Below are positions 1 to 4,847 of a stretch of 5,100 bases of DNA, piece by piece (position 1 is the stretch's first letter; each line of letters opens with the position of its first letter). The notes beneath the pieces are model-generated. The model was not told the origin of the DNA. It was given only the letters and a program-made list of their open reading frames with translations, and ran no database searches. The stretch comes from Deltaproteobacteria bacterium (GTDB taxonomy: Bacteria > Desulfobacterota > Desulfarculia > Adiutricales > Adiutricaceae): contig JAITJP010000212.1 in the NCBI GenBank assembly GCA_031278835.1, forward strand, positions 1 through 5,100. The letters run 5' to 3'. Both the position numbers and the translations under genes were made by a program.

Positions 1-141
1 CTGGATGGCGGGGCGGATCTTCGGGCCGTGCAAATGATGCTGGGCCACTCGAGCCTATCGACCACCCAACGCTACCTCAAGGTCGAGGATCGGCGCCTCC
101 AAGAGGTCCACCGCCGCTACCACCCCCGGGCCAAGGACTAG
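1..141 (+). CDS. Tyrosine recombinase XerC/XerD, C-terminal fragment (5' end outside window)
   Basis: The last 46 codons of a site-specific tyrosine recombinase, open from the window edge to a TAG stop. The segment matches the C-terminal catalytic block of Xer recombinases: a GADLRAVQMMLGH stretch carrying the conserved second box-II His (residue 16 of the fragment), then STTQRY with the nucleophilic Tyr at residue 25, and a terminal helix ending in HPRAKD, the usual Xer tail. Such enzymes act in pairs at dif to resolve chromosome dimers at division; the Tyr forms the covalent 3'-phosphotyrosyl intermediate. The H..HPRA-type tail and VQMMLGH resemble XerD, whereas STTQRY is also common in XerC, so I do not choose between them. 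An integrase of the same superfamily is possible, but the lack of any other mobile-element feature favours the housekeeping protein. It is in the same orientation as the next gene, with an 88-base gap that contains a strong hairpin. Confidence 0.9.
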   Translation: MDGGADLRAVQMMLGHSSLSTTQRYLKVEDRRLQEVHRRYHPRAKD

Positions 142-168
142 GAACCAAAACCCCCCCCCGGGCCAAGG
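123..168 (+). repeat. 14-bp direct repeat spanning the Xer stop region
   Basis: CCCCCGGGCCAAGG occurs at 123-136, inside the last codons of the Xer gene, and again at 155-168, inside the hairpin downstream of the stop. The right arm of the hairpin (168-176) can therefore pair with either copy (124-132 or 156-164). This may be a small local duplication that created the hairpin, or chance in a C/G-rich stretch. Confidence 0.6.
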
Positions 169-181
169 GCCCGGGGCGGGG
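151..181 (+). terminator. GC-rich hairpin after the Xer gene, possible terminator
   Basis: A perfect 9-bp stem CCCCGGGCC (156-164) / GGCCCGGGG (168-176) has a 3-nt AAG loop. It extends past one C-C mismatch by four more pairs (151-154 with 178-181). It begins ten bases after the Xer stop codon. It is very stable, but the following bases are TGAATTAAAAAAAATT, an A-run rather than a T-run, so it is not a canonical intrinsic terminator on this strand. It may instead act as a transcript 3'-end stabiliser or attenuator between the two genes. Confidence 0.4.
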
Positions 182-216
182 TGAATTAAAAAAAATTCGT
201 CAGCCCCAACCTTTTC

Positions 217-221
217 GAGGA
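217..221 (+). promoter_or_regulatory. Ribosome binding site deciding the GTG start at 230
   Basis: GAGGA at 217-221 lies 8 bases before GTG at 230. This is a normal Shine-Dalgarno placement and supports the GTG start. No ATG in frame lies closer to the conserved N-terminal THVNPDFD motif. Confidence 0.6.
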
Positions 222-229
222 CCCCTATC

Positions 230-1498
230 GTGAGTCAAGTTGAACGCCGGAAAATAATCCGGGCCAAGACGGTCATTACCACCCACGTTAACCCGGACTT
301 TGACGCCGTGGCCTCCATGGTGGCGGCCACCAAACTTTACCCTGGGGCGGTCATGCTTTTTCCCGGGGGCCAGGGGCGAAACATTCGTAGTTTTTTTATT
401 CAATCGCTTATTTACTTATTTGACGTGGCCAGGCCCAGGGAGCTTGAGTTTGATTCAGTCGAAAGACTGGTGGTGGTTGACACTCGCCAAAGGGATCGCC
501 TGGGGGCGGCCACGCCCTGTTTGGACAATCCTGGCCTGGACATTCATTTATACGATCATCATCCCGACGGGCCCACGGATTTAAAGGGCTCCTTTGAGTT
601 AGTCGATAGGGTCGGGGCCAACGCCACCTTAATGACCGAACTTCTGGCCGAAAAAAAGATTGCCTTAAGCCCCCAGGAAGCCACCATGTTGGCTTTGGGT
701 TTATACGAGGACACCGGGGGATTAACCTTTAGTTCGACCACGCCCAGGGATTTAATGGCCGGGGCCACCCTCCTTTCCTGGGGGGCCGATCTCTCGGTCG
801 TTTCTGATTTTACCTCAAGGGAACTGACCCCAGAACAACTCTCGCTTTTAAACGAGCTTATTTTAACGGCCGAATCTCGGGAGGCCCGAGGCCGTAATCT
901 GGTAATCGCCATGGCCAGGCGGGAAGAACATATCGAGGACGTGGCCGTTTTGGCCCATAAAATGATGGATATCTTGGGGGCCGATATCTTGTTTTTATTG
1001 GTCGAAATGGAAAACATGGTTCAGGTGGTGGCCAGATCAAATATACGGGAAATTGACGTGGGTGAAATCACCTTGGCCCTGGGCGGGGGAGGGCACGCCG
1101 CCGCGGCGGCCGCGGCCATCAGGGGCAAAAGCATGGCCGAGGTCAAAGAGGAATTGGAAAAATGCCTTTCTGACGTCCTGGGCCGTATGTACAGCGCCGG
1201 AAACATCATGGTCCATCCGCCTATCAGTATTTTCGAAGATAAGAAAGTTAGCGAGGCCATGGAAATGATGGTCCACTACAGCTTAAACGTTTTATTGGTG
1301 GAGGACTCGTCCAAAAAAGTCAGCGGGATCGTGACCGATCACATCGCCAGTAAGGCCATCTACCACGGTTTAAACGACTACACCGTCAAAGAAGTCATGA
1401 TCACCGAGTTTCAGACCGCCTCGCTGGAGACCACCTTGGCGAGATTAACCGAATCATCGTGGACCAAGGCCAAAGAATCCTCCCGGTTATCGACTTAA
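230..1498 (+). CDS. DHH/DHHA1 phosphoesterase with CBS domain: N-terminal half of a split A-adding tRNA nucleotidyltransferase
   Basis: A 422-codon frame that starts at GTG with a good SD. The N-terminal DHH phosphoesterase domain (about residues 12-165) has all four metal-binding motifs: H19/N21/D23/D25 in THVNPDFDAVAS, D84 in VVVDTR, D109-H110-H111, and D161 in YEDTGGLTF. The DHHA1 domain (about 220-315) carries GGGGH at 285-289. DHH/DHHA1 proteins of the NrnA type cleave short oligonucleotides or cyclic-dinucleotide products. A first CBS domain follows (about 327-378, with GIVTDHIASKAI), and the second starts at about 383 (YTVKEVM). It is homologous-looking only to about residue 405 (ETTLA). 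The last 17 or so residues look out of frame, and the missing rest of CBS2 continues in the -1 frame, in the next gene. In Desulfobacterota the DHH-DHHA1-CBS-CBS-nucleotidyltransferase arrangement is one protein of roughly 870-910 residues. The DHH half is catalytically intact. A run of seven Ala after GGGGH is unusual; many relatives have P..AASA there. Confidence 0.88.
   Translation: MSQVERRKIIRAKTVITTHVNPDFDAVASMVAATKLYPGAVMLFPGGQGRNIRSFFIQSLIYLFDVARPRELEFDSVERLVVVDTRQRDRLGAATPCLDNPGLDIHLYDHHPDGPTDLKGSFELVDRVGANATLMTELLAEKKIALSPQEATMLALGLYEDTGGLTFSSTTPRDLMAGATLLSWGADLSVVSDFTSRELTPEQLSLLNELILTAESREARGRNLVIAMARREEHIEDVAVLAHKMMDILGADILFLLVEMENMVQVVARSNIREIDVGEITLALGGGGHAAAAAAAIRGKSMAEVKEELEKCLSDVLGRMYSAGNIMVHPPISIFEDKKVSEAMEMMVHYSLNVLLVEDSSKKVSGIVTDHIASKAIYHGLNDYTVKEVMITEFQTASLETTLARLTESSWTKAKESSRLST
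1354..1498 (+). other. Frame-change zone: -1 shift disrupting the second CBS domain
   Basis: The upstream frame (codons starting 230+3n) is open to TAA at 1496-1498. The downstream frame (-1) is open from just after TAA at 1351-1353, so both are open only in 1354-1498. By sense, the CBS2 text is good in the first frame to TTG GCG AG (about 1443) and good in the second from ATT AAC CGA ATC ATC (about 1444). Reading through with a -1 step gives ...SLETTLARINRIIVDQGQ, a continuous CBS repeat leading into LPVID and GVITRTDLLRL. One missing base near 1441-1446 explains the split. There is no homopolymer exactly at this point. A 5-bp inverted repeat (1420-1424 / 1439-1443) immediately precedes it. 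Confidence 0.75.
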
Positions 1499-2967
1499 AG
1501 GGCCTGGCCCTGGGCGTCATCACGCGTACGGATTTACTAAGGCTAATGACCAGCGAAGTTACCGGTGGCCATGAAGAAGCCAGACGCCGGGTATCCGGCC
1601 TGCCTTACGAGAGAAATCTTTTGGGTATCATGGAAGATCGCCTGCCGGCCAGGGCCATGAGCCTGGTCAGGGCGCTAAGCAATATCGCCAAAGATCTTGA
1701 CATTACCGTTTACTTGGTTGGCGGGACGGTCAGGGACATGATCATGTTAAAGGGCGTCAGCGATCTTGACGTTTCCGTGGCCGGTGACATGACTAAACTC
1801 TTGGAGGTCATCCCCCAAAAATTTCCGGTTAAAAAAATTAAACGCCATCCCAGGTTTAAAACGGCCACGATATTTTTTGAGGACGGCTGGAAACTCGATC
1901 TCTCCAGCGCCCGGGTGGAATACTACGAGCGGCCCGGGGCCCTACCTGTGGTAAGCCAAGCCTCGATCCAGCTTGATCTTCAAAGGCGCGATTTTACCAT
2001 AAACGCCCTGGCCATAAGCTTAAACGAAGACGACTTTGGCCGACTCTTTGATTTCTATCGCGGTTTTCAGGACATCAAGGAAGGTTTGGTCAGGGTTCTT
2101 CATAGCCTTTCCATAATCGAAGATCCCACCAGGGCCTTTAGGGCGGTGCGTTTTGCCACCAGGCTTGGTTTTAAAATCAGCAAAATGACCCAAGGTTTAA
2201 TTGAAAACGCCGTAAGGGGCGGTTTTCTCCATAATACCCATCCCAGACGGCTTTTAACTGAACTTATATACGTTTTTGAAGAAAACGAAACTTATAAGGC
2301 CATGGAATTGGTCGATCACCTGGGCCTTCTCGCCTCCATCCACCCGGATCTTAAACTTAACCCCATCACCAAGTCCCTTATTCGTCAAGTCGACCGGGTC
2401 AGGGACTGGTTTCACCTGACCTTTGGCCGGGAAGGGACGCCCTTTTGGCTGGTTTATTTTTTGGCCGTGACCGAACCCCTGTCCCAAGATGACCTAGAAC
2501 GCCTGGCCAAAAATCTAGACGTTAACCGCAAGGAAGCTAAAATCCTTATAAACGAAAGGCCAAAATTGAACGGTATCCTGGCCCGCAACCGCCGCCGCGG
2601 CTCCTCGGAACCAAAACCCAGTGAAATCGATAAACTTCTCTCGCCCCTAAGCTGGCCTGGTATTCTCTACCTAATGGCCAAGAGTTCCGGAGAATTCCTC
2701 GATCGGGCCGGGGCCGCCTACTTAGCCGTTTACCGCCGGGTCACCCCTATGATCGATGGCGACGATCTCCTAAACCTCGGCCTAAAACCTGGCCCCTCGC
2801 TCCAAAAAGCCCTCTCGGCTCTGCGCCTGGCCCGCCTGGACGGCGAAGTCACCACCGTCGAGGACGAAAAGGCCTACGCTCGTAAGAATTTTCTGCCCCC
2901 TCAAAGCGATTCCCCTCAGGAAGTCCCCTCAATATTGGCCCCCACCCAAGCCCCCGACCCTCAGTAA
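1459..2967 (+). CDS. A-adding/CCA-type tRNA nucleotidyltransferase (poly(A) polymerase family), C-terminal half of the split gene
   Basis: A 502-codon frame whose only early start is GTG at 1459, overlapping the previous gene by 40 bases. No SD is well placed for it (a GCGAG sits 15 bases away), so independent initiation is doubtful; ATG at 1546 or 1630 would keep the catalytic head. Residues 1-32 are the rest of the second CBS domain. The class II nucleotidyltransferase head follows: YLVGGTVRD (85-93), the catalytic metal-binding D102 and D104 in SDLDVSV, HPRFKTATI (130-138), the motif-B RRDFTINALA (176-185), and the template-like base-selection motif EDPTR (221-225) within an RAVRFATRLGF helix. 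The body and tail are an RNA-binding region to about residue 478 with ARLDGEV near the end, then a Pro/Ser/Gln-rich tail. It adds A, or CCA, to tRNA 3' ends. HPRFKTATI is of the tRNA type rather than the PAP I type. In lineages with the DHH-CBS fusion, this enzyme usually adds the terminal A and a separate CC-adding enzyme is encoded elsewhere; that role is inferred here. All catalytic motifs are present. Confidence 0.88.
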   Translation: MDQGQRILPVIDLKGLALGVITRTDLLRLMTSEVTGGHEEARRRVSGLPYERNLLGIMEDRLPARAMSLVRALSNIAKDLDITVYLVGGTVRDMIMLKGVSDLDVSVAGDMTKLLEVIPQKFPVKKIKRHPRFKTATIFFEDGWKLDLSSARVEYYERPGALPVVSQASIQLDLQRRDFTINALAISLNEDDFGRLFDFYRGFQDIKEGLVRVLHSLSIIEDPTRAFRAVRFATRLGFKISKMTQGLIENAVRGGFLHNTHPRRLLTELIYVFEENETYKAMELVDHLGLLASIHPDLKLNPITKSLIRQVDRVRDWFHLTFGREGTPFWLVYFLAVTEPLSQDDLERLAKNLDVNRKEAKILINERPKLNGILARNRRRGSSEPKPSEIDKLLSPLSWPGILYLMAKSSGEFLDRAGAAYLAVYRRVTPMIDGDDLLNLGLKPGPSLQKALSALRLARLDGEVTTVEDEKAYARKNFLPPQSDSPQEVPSILAPTQAPDPQ

Positions 2968-2984
2968 TTTTCCGGAAATTACTG
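2962..2984 (+). other. Hairpin overlapping the stop codon of the nucleotidyltransferase
   Basis: A perfect 9-bp inverted repeat CAGTAATTT (2962-2970) / AAATTACTG (2976-2984) has a TCCGG loop, and the TAA stop lies inside the left arm. No T-run follows directly, so it is not itself an intrinsic terminator. It could protect the 3' end or compete with the terminator-like stem just downstream. Confidence 0.55.
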
Positions 2985-2986
2985 GC

Positions 2987-3029
2987 CTGCCAGATCATCT
3001 CAAAATCTCGCCCCTCTGGTGGTTTTTTT
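2987..3029 (+). terminator. Probable rho-independent terminator of the nucleotidyltransferase gene
   Basis: CTGCCAGA (2987-2994) pairs with TCTGGTGG (3015-3022) through eight pairs, two of them G-T wobbles, around a 20-nt loop, and is followed at once by seven T (3023-3029). It sits 20 bases after the stop codon. The large loop and wobbles make it moderate rather than strong. Confidence 0.5.
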
Positions 3030-3081
3030 AAGTTTGGTCCCGGGCCGGGTCAACTCGAAATCTTGTCCCTCTGGTGGTTTT
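2996..3081 (+). repeat. Pair of 31-bp imperfect direct repeats
   Basis: Copies at 2996-3026 and 3051-3081 are 55 bases apart and match at 27 of 31 positions. The best-kept part is CCCTCTGGTGGTTTT, ending in a T-run in both. The first copy supplies the right arm and T-run of the terminator-like hairpin; the second copy lacks a matching left arm nearby. This may be a decayed duplication or two members of a short intergenic repeat family. Confidence 0.7.
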
Positions 3082-3260
3082 CTCAGCTAGCCATCTAACT
3101 TTTGAAAAAATATTTTTTTTATGATGTTTAGCGACTGGGAACTAAATTTCACTCACCAAATAAGCCTTAATATTTCTATAAAAAACTAAATACTTTTATG
3201 GCCGGAGAATATTATGAAGGTAGAAATTTATTAGCCCCCCCTAATCGTTTTTACATTCGC

Positions 3261-3291
3261 GCTCGATACTTTCGAGCACTGAATTTTTTTT
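3261..3291 (+). terminator. Weak terminator-like hairpin with T8
   Basis: GCTCGA (3261-3266) / TCGAGC (3272-3277) forms a 6-bp stem with a 5-nt loop, followed six bases later by eight T (3284-3291). It lies nearly 300 bases after the last gene and upstream of any visible promoter. It could end read-through transcription or an unseen small RNA. The gap between stem and T-run weakens the call. Confidence 0.3.
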
Positions 3292-3362
3292 AGGTCTTAA
3301 GTAGCCAATAAGTTTAAGAGCTGGAAATTAGGGTAAAAAACAGAGCCGTAGTTAAAGTCATC

Positions 3363-3388
3363 TCACAATCCAATGGCCTTTATTGTGA
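3363..3388. promoter_or_regulatory. 7-bp dyad, possible operator
   Basis: TCACAAT (3363-3369) and ATTGTGA (3382-3388) form a perfect inverted repeat with a 12-base spacer, in otherwise AT-rich DNA about 85 bases before the -35 of the candidate promoter for the outer-membrane gene. It resembles a dimeric regulator site, but I cannot assign it to a family. Chance is possible in DNA of this composition. Confidence 0.25.
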
Positions 3389-3473
3389 CATTTCTTGTAA
3401 AAGAAGAAAATATTTTATTAACTATTATATTAATGAATAAAAAATTATAATTATGAAAATCGTCAAAAAATAT

Positions 3474-3502
3474 TTGATAAAACCTAGATAAAGGAGTAAA
3501 AT
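3474..3502 (+). promoter_or_regulatory. Candidate sigma70 promoter for the outer-membrane gene
   Basis: TTGATA at 3474-3479 (5 of 6 to the -35 consensus), a 17-base spacer, and TAAAAT at 3497-3502 (5 of 6 to the -10 consensus). Start of transcription would be near 3509, giving a leader of roughly 260 bases before the ATG at 3771. The surrounding DNA is AT-rich, so chance matches are more likely than usual, but both boxes and the spacing are good. Confidence 0.4.
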
Positions 3503-3710
3503 AGAGCCTCAAAATTTGATTCAGCAAGTTTACAGCCCTGATAAGTACAGATAAAGGCGCGAAAAAGTTAAAAGATTCAGCTTAAACTGGCCACCTTAAA
3601 CTTAGTATTTTCTACCAGCCCGCGCCAACCGAACTAAGGCCGCTAAAAGGCCCAAGTCCGCAGAGACAAATTTTGGAGATGATTTACGGCCAATAATTTT
3701 TCATTTAAGG

Positions 3711-3734
3711 CCGACGGGGTACCCCACCCCTCGG
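3711..3734 (+). other. Hairpin in the leader of the outer-membrane gene
   Basis: CCGA (3711-3714) and GGGGT (3716-3720) pair with ACCCC (3726-3730) and TCGG (3731-3734), nine pairs with one bulged C and a five-base loop. The loop itself is a second ACCCC (3721-3725), so the G-run has two possible partners. The structure ends 24 bases before the SD. It is not followed by T, so it is not a terminator in this direction. A role in translation or mRNA stability is conceivable. Confidence 0.4.
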
Positions 3735-3758
3735 ACAAAAAAATCACCAATAGGATTC

Positions 3759-3763
3759 AGGAG
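3759..3763 (+). promoter_or_regulatory. Ribosome binding site of the outer-membrane gene
   Basis: AGGAG at 3759-3763 lies seven bases before ATG at 3771. It fixes the start just before a clear signal peptide. Confidence 0.75.
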
Positions 3764-3770
3764 TGAAAAA

Positions 3771-4535
3771 ATGAAAATTTTCCTAAAGTTCTCGGCCATA
3801 GCCGCCTTGATTCTATCCCTAGCCCTGATGGTCGCCCCCACGGCCAGGGCCGACGGGGGATTTTATTTGGAGGGCAAACTCGGCTGGTCTTACCAGAGAC
3901 ACGACCGCACTTTGCAAATTGTCGATCCCGTTATGGACATTGACGATAAATTAGAAATTAGAGGCTCCGACCTTAGAATGGGCAAGCAAACAAACAACAG
4001 TTTCGTGGGCGGTTTCGCCTTTGGTTATAATTTTATGCCATCGTATAGCGTTCCCATCAGGCTGGATCTTGAATTTCTGGCCAGGACTTATAAGTCGGTA
4101 GACTCTGTCTACAATGCCAAAGTTAAAGTGACTGATGAAAATGGAGATTCGGGGACCATAGAGAGACGCGTTACCGAAAAATCGGAAATCGGCGTCCACA
4201 CTATCCTAGCCAACGTTTATTACGACTTCGTGAATGACTCTCAATTCACGCCCTATATTGGGGCCAGCTTTGGCTTGGCCATTATGCACGCCGATGTTGA
4301 CCAATTGACCCTTGAAGGTTTTAATTTACCCTCTATATCGGCTTACGGCTGGGCTAATTTCGCCTGGGGCCTTGGAGCCGGAGTAAACTACGCCATTGAT
4401 GATGATTGGTCGCTGGATTTCCGTTATCGTTATCTTGACGCCAGTACCAACGCCGTTAGAAAATCCTTGCCAGCGAAACTAAAACTGGACATGGCCATTC
4501 ACGACGTCACCTTAGGGGTCAGGTACACTTTCTAA
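3771..4535 (+). CDS. Outer-membrane beta-barrel protein (8-stranded OMP_b-brl/OmpA-like type)
   Basis: A 254-residue protein. Residues 1-27 form a Sec signal peptide: K2 and K6, a hydrophobic core to about V21, then cleavage after TARA (A27), leaving DGGFYLEGKLGW. The mature part of about 227 residues shows eight stretches of alternating polar/hydrophobic residues that end in aromatics, as in small outer-membrane barrels: about 31-43, 77-88, 96-107, 139-152, 159-172, 192-208, 212-221 and 240-254. The last residue is Phe in VRYTF, the usual BAM-recognition end. The longest loops are at about 44-76 and 108-138 and are charged. This fits the OMP_b-brl/opacity-like fold; the ligand or role cannot be read from sequence (structural anchor, adhesin and small-channel roles are all possible). 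It is monocistronic: preceded by 800 bases of intergenic DNA with its own candidate promoter and followed by a strong terminator. Start and end are secure. Confidence 0.85.
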   Translation: MKIFLKFSAIAALILSLALMVAPTARADGGFYLEGKLGWSYQRHDRTLQIVDPVMDIDDKLEIRGSDLRMGKQTNNSFVGGFAFGYNFMPSYSVPIRLDLEFLARTYKSVDSVYNAKVKVTDENGDSGTIERRVTEKSEIGVHTILANVYYDFVNDSQFTPYIGASFGLAIMHADVDQLTLEGFNLPSISAYGWANFAWGLGAGVNYAIDDDWSLDFRYRYLDASTNAVRKSLPAKLKLDMAIHDVTLGVRYTF

Positions 4536-4563
4536 GAGCGCCAAAATTACCCCTTGCTCAAAA

Positions 4564-4613
4564 AGGACCCTTTGTAGGTGGCCAAAAGGCTCGCCCAAAG
4601 GGTTCTTTTTTTT
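4564..4613 (+). terminator. Strong rho-independent terminator of the outer-membrane gene
   Basis: AGGACCCTTTG (4564-4574) pairs with CAAAGGGTTCT (4596-4606) through 11 pairs, one of them G-T. The 21-nt loop can fold a small inner GCC/GGC stem. Eight T run from 4606 to 4613. A-rich bases before the left arm extend the stem with the T-run and suggest some bidirectional activity. It lies about 28 bases after the stop. Confidence 0.88.
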
Positions 4614-4622
4614 GGCCTGCTC

Positions 4623-4737
4623 GGGCTGGGGGCAAATTATTTTTTAGCCCAAAATATAGCCTCATTAAGGAGATTTGGATGGGCTGGGGGCAAATTATTT
4701 TTAGCCCAAAATATAGCCTCATTAAGGAAATTTGGAT
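4623..4737 (+). repeat. Head-to-tail duplication, 58 + 57 bp
   Basis: Copy 1 (4623-4680) and copy 2 (4681-4737) are directly adjacent. They differ only by one T in a T-run (six versus five) and one G/A change (GGAGATTT versus GGAAATTT). Each unit starts with GGGCTGGGGGCAAATTA, contains a 5-bp inverted repeat GGGCT/AGCCC, and ends with an SD-like AAGGAR and TTTGGAT, which with the next G makes an ATG. There is no third copy. The high identity points to a recent duplication. Confidence 0.95.
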
Positions 4738-4822
4738 GGCGCCTTTAAGGGGTACCGTCTATCCAATAATTGACCATGGTCAAAACGCTTTTCTTGGAGA
4801 AAAAGGTTTGAATATTATTTGA
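4679..4822 (+). CDS. Possible small ORF, 47 aa, of unknown function
   Basis: ATG at 4679 is preceded by AAGGAG (4667-4672) with a six-base spacer, and the frame runs 47 codons to TGA at 4820-4822. Residues 2-20 are one repeat unit of 19 codons (GWGQIIFSPKY...IWM), followed by APLRGTVYPIIDHGQN and a short tail. An internal ATG at 4736 has its own AAGGAA with the same spacing and would give 28 residues, probably the pre-duplication product. The same frame stays open through most of copy 1, and the G/A difference between copies is synonymous (Glu). There is no signal peptide, membrane segment or recognised domain, and no promoter is obvious upstream because the gene sits right behind a strong terminator. 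It could be a real small protein, a leader peptide, a relic of a longer gene, or chance. Confidence 0.3.
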   Translation: MGWGQIIFSPKYSLIKEIWMAPLRGTVYPIIDHGQNAFLGEKGLNII

Positions 4823-4847
4823 CTCATTTTCGAAAACGGACTATATT
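4819..4847 (+). promoter_or_regulatory. Near-consensus sigma70 promoter
   Basis: TTGACT at 4819-4824 (5 of 6), a 17-base spacer, and TATATT at 4842-4847 (5 of 6). The -35 overlaps the stop codon of the small ORF. Transcription would begin near 4854 and run toward the right edge. No gene with a clear SD follows within the window, so it serves a long leader, a small RNA, or a gene starting at or beyond the edge. Confidence 0.5.

Larger units (their letters stand above)
2968..3770. other. Long AT-rich intergenic region
   Basis: About 800 bases with no credible gene on either strand: many stops in all frames, and no open frame over about 31 codons with an SD that I could find. It holds, in order, the stop-codon hairpin, the terminator-like stem, the 31-bp repeat pair, a second terminator-like hairpin (3261-3291), a 7-bp dyad (3363-3388), a promoter (3474-3502) and a hairpin in the leader of the outer-membrane gene (3711-3734). 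Base composition is clearly lower in GC than the flanking genes, especially 3085-3520. I see no tRNA, transposase remnant or CRISPR repeats. Confidence 0.7.

Noticed and set aside
200..403. 67-codon minus-strand frame at the start of the DHH gene
   Set aside because: It overlaps the conserved N-terminal motif region in antisense. The product is a low-complexity Gly/His/Arg-rich shadow.
847..853. T TTA AAC heptamer in phase inside the DHH gene
   Set aside because: A -1 shift here meets a stop within about 15 codons and the DHH/DHHA1 homology continues in the original frame, so this is codon-usage chance.
559..1017. 152-codon open frame on the minus strand
   Set aside because: It lies entirely inside the DHH gene, whose four metal-binding motifs and DHHA1 domain make the plus frame certain. 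The minus product has no recognisable domain.
2254..2487. 77-codon minus-strand frame
   Set aside because: It is antisense to the nucleotidyltransferase body, with no SD or domain.
2962..2984. Stop-codon hairpin as the terminator of the nucleotidyltransferase gene
   Set aside because: No T-run follows. The stem at 2987-3022 with T7 is the better candidate.
3198..3293. 31-codon plus-strand ORF in the AT-rich intergenic region (MAGEYYEGRNLL…)
   Set aside because: There is no Shine-Dalgarno before the ATG, no recognisable domain, and the frame runs through a terminator-like hairpin and T-run. It is most likely chance.
3951..4199. 82-codon minus-strand frame
   Set aside because: It is antisense to the outer-membrane barrel gene, which has an SD, signal peptide and terminator of its own.
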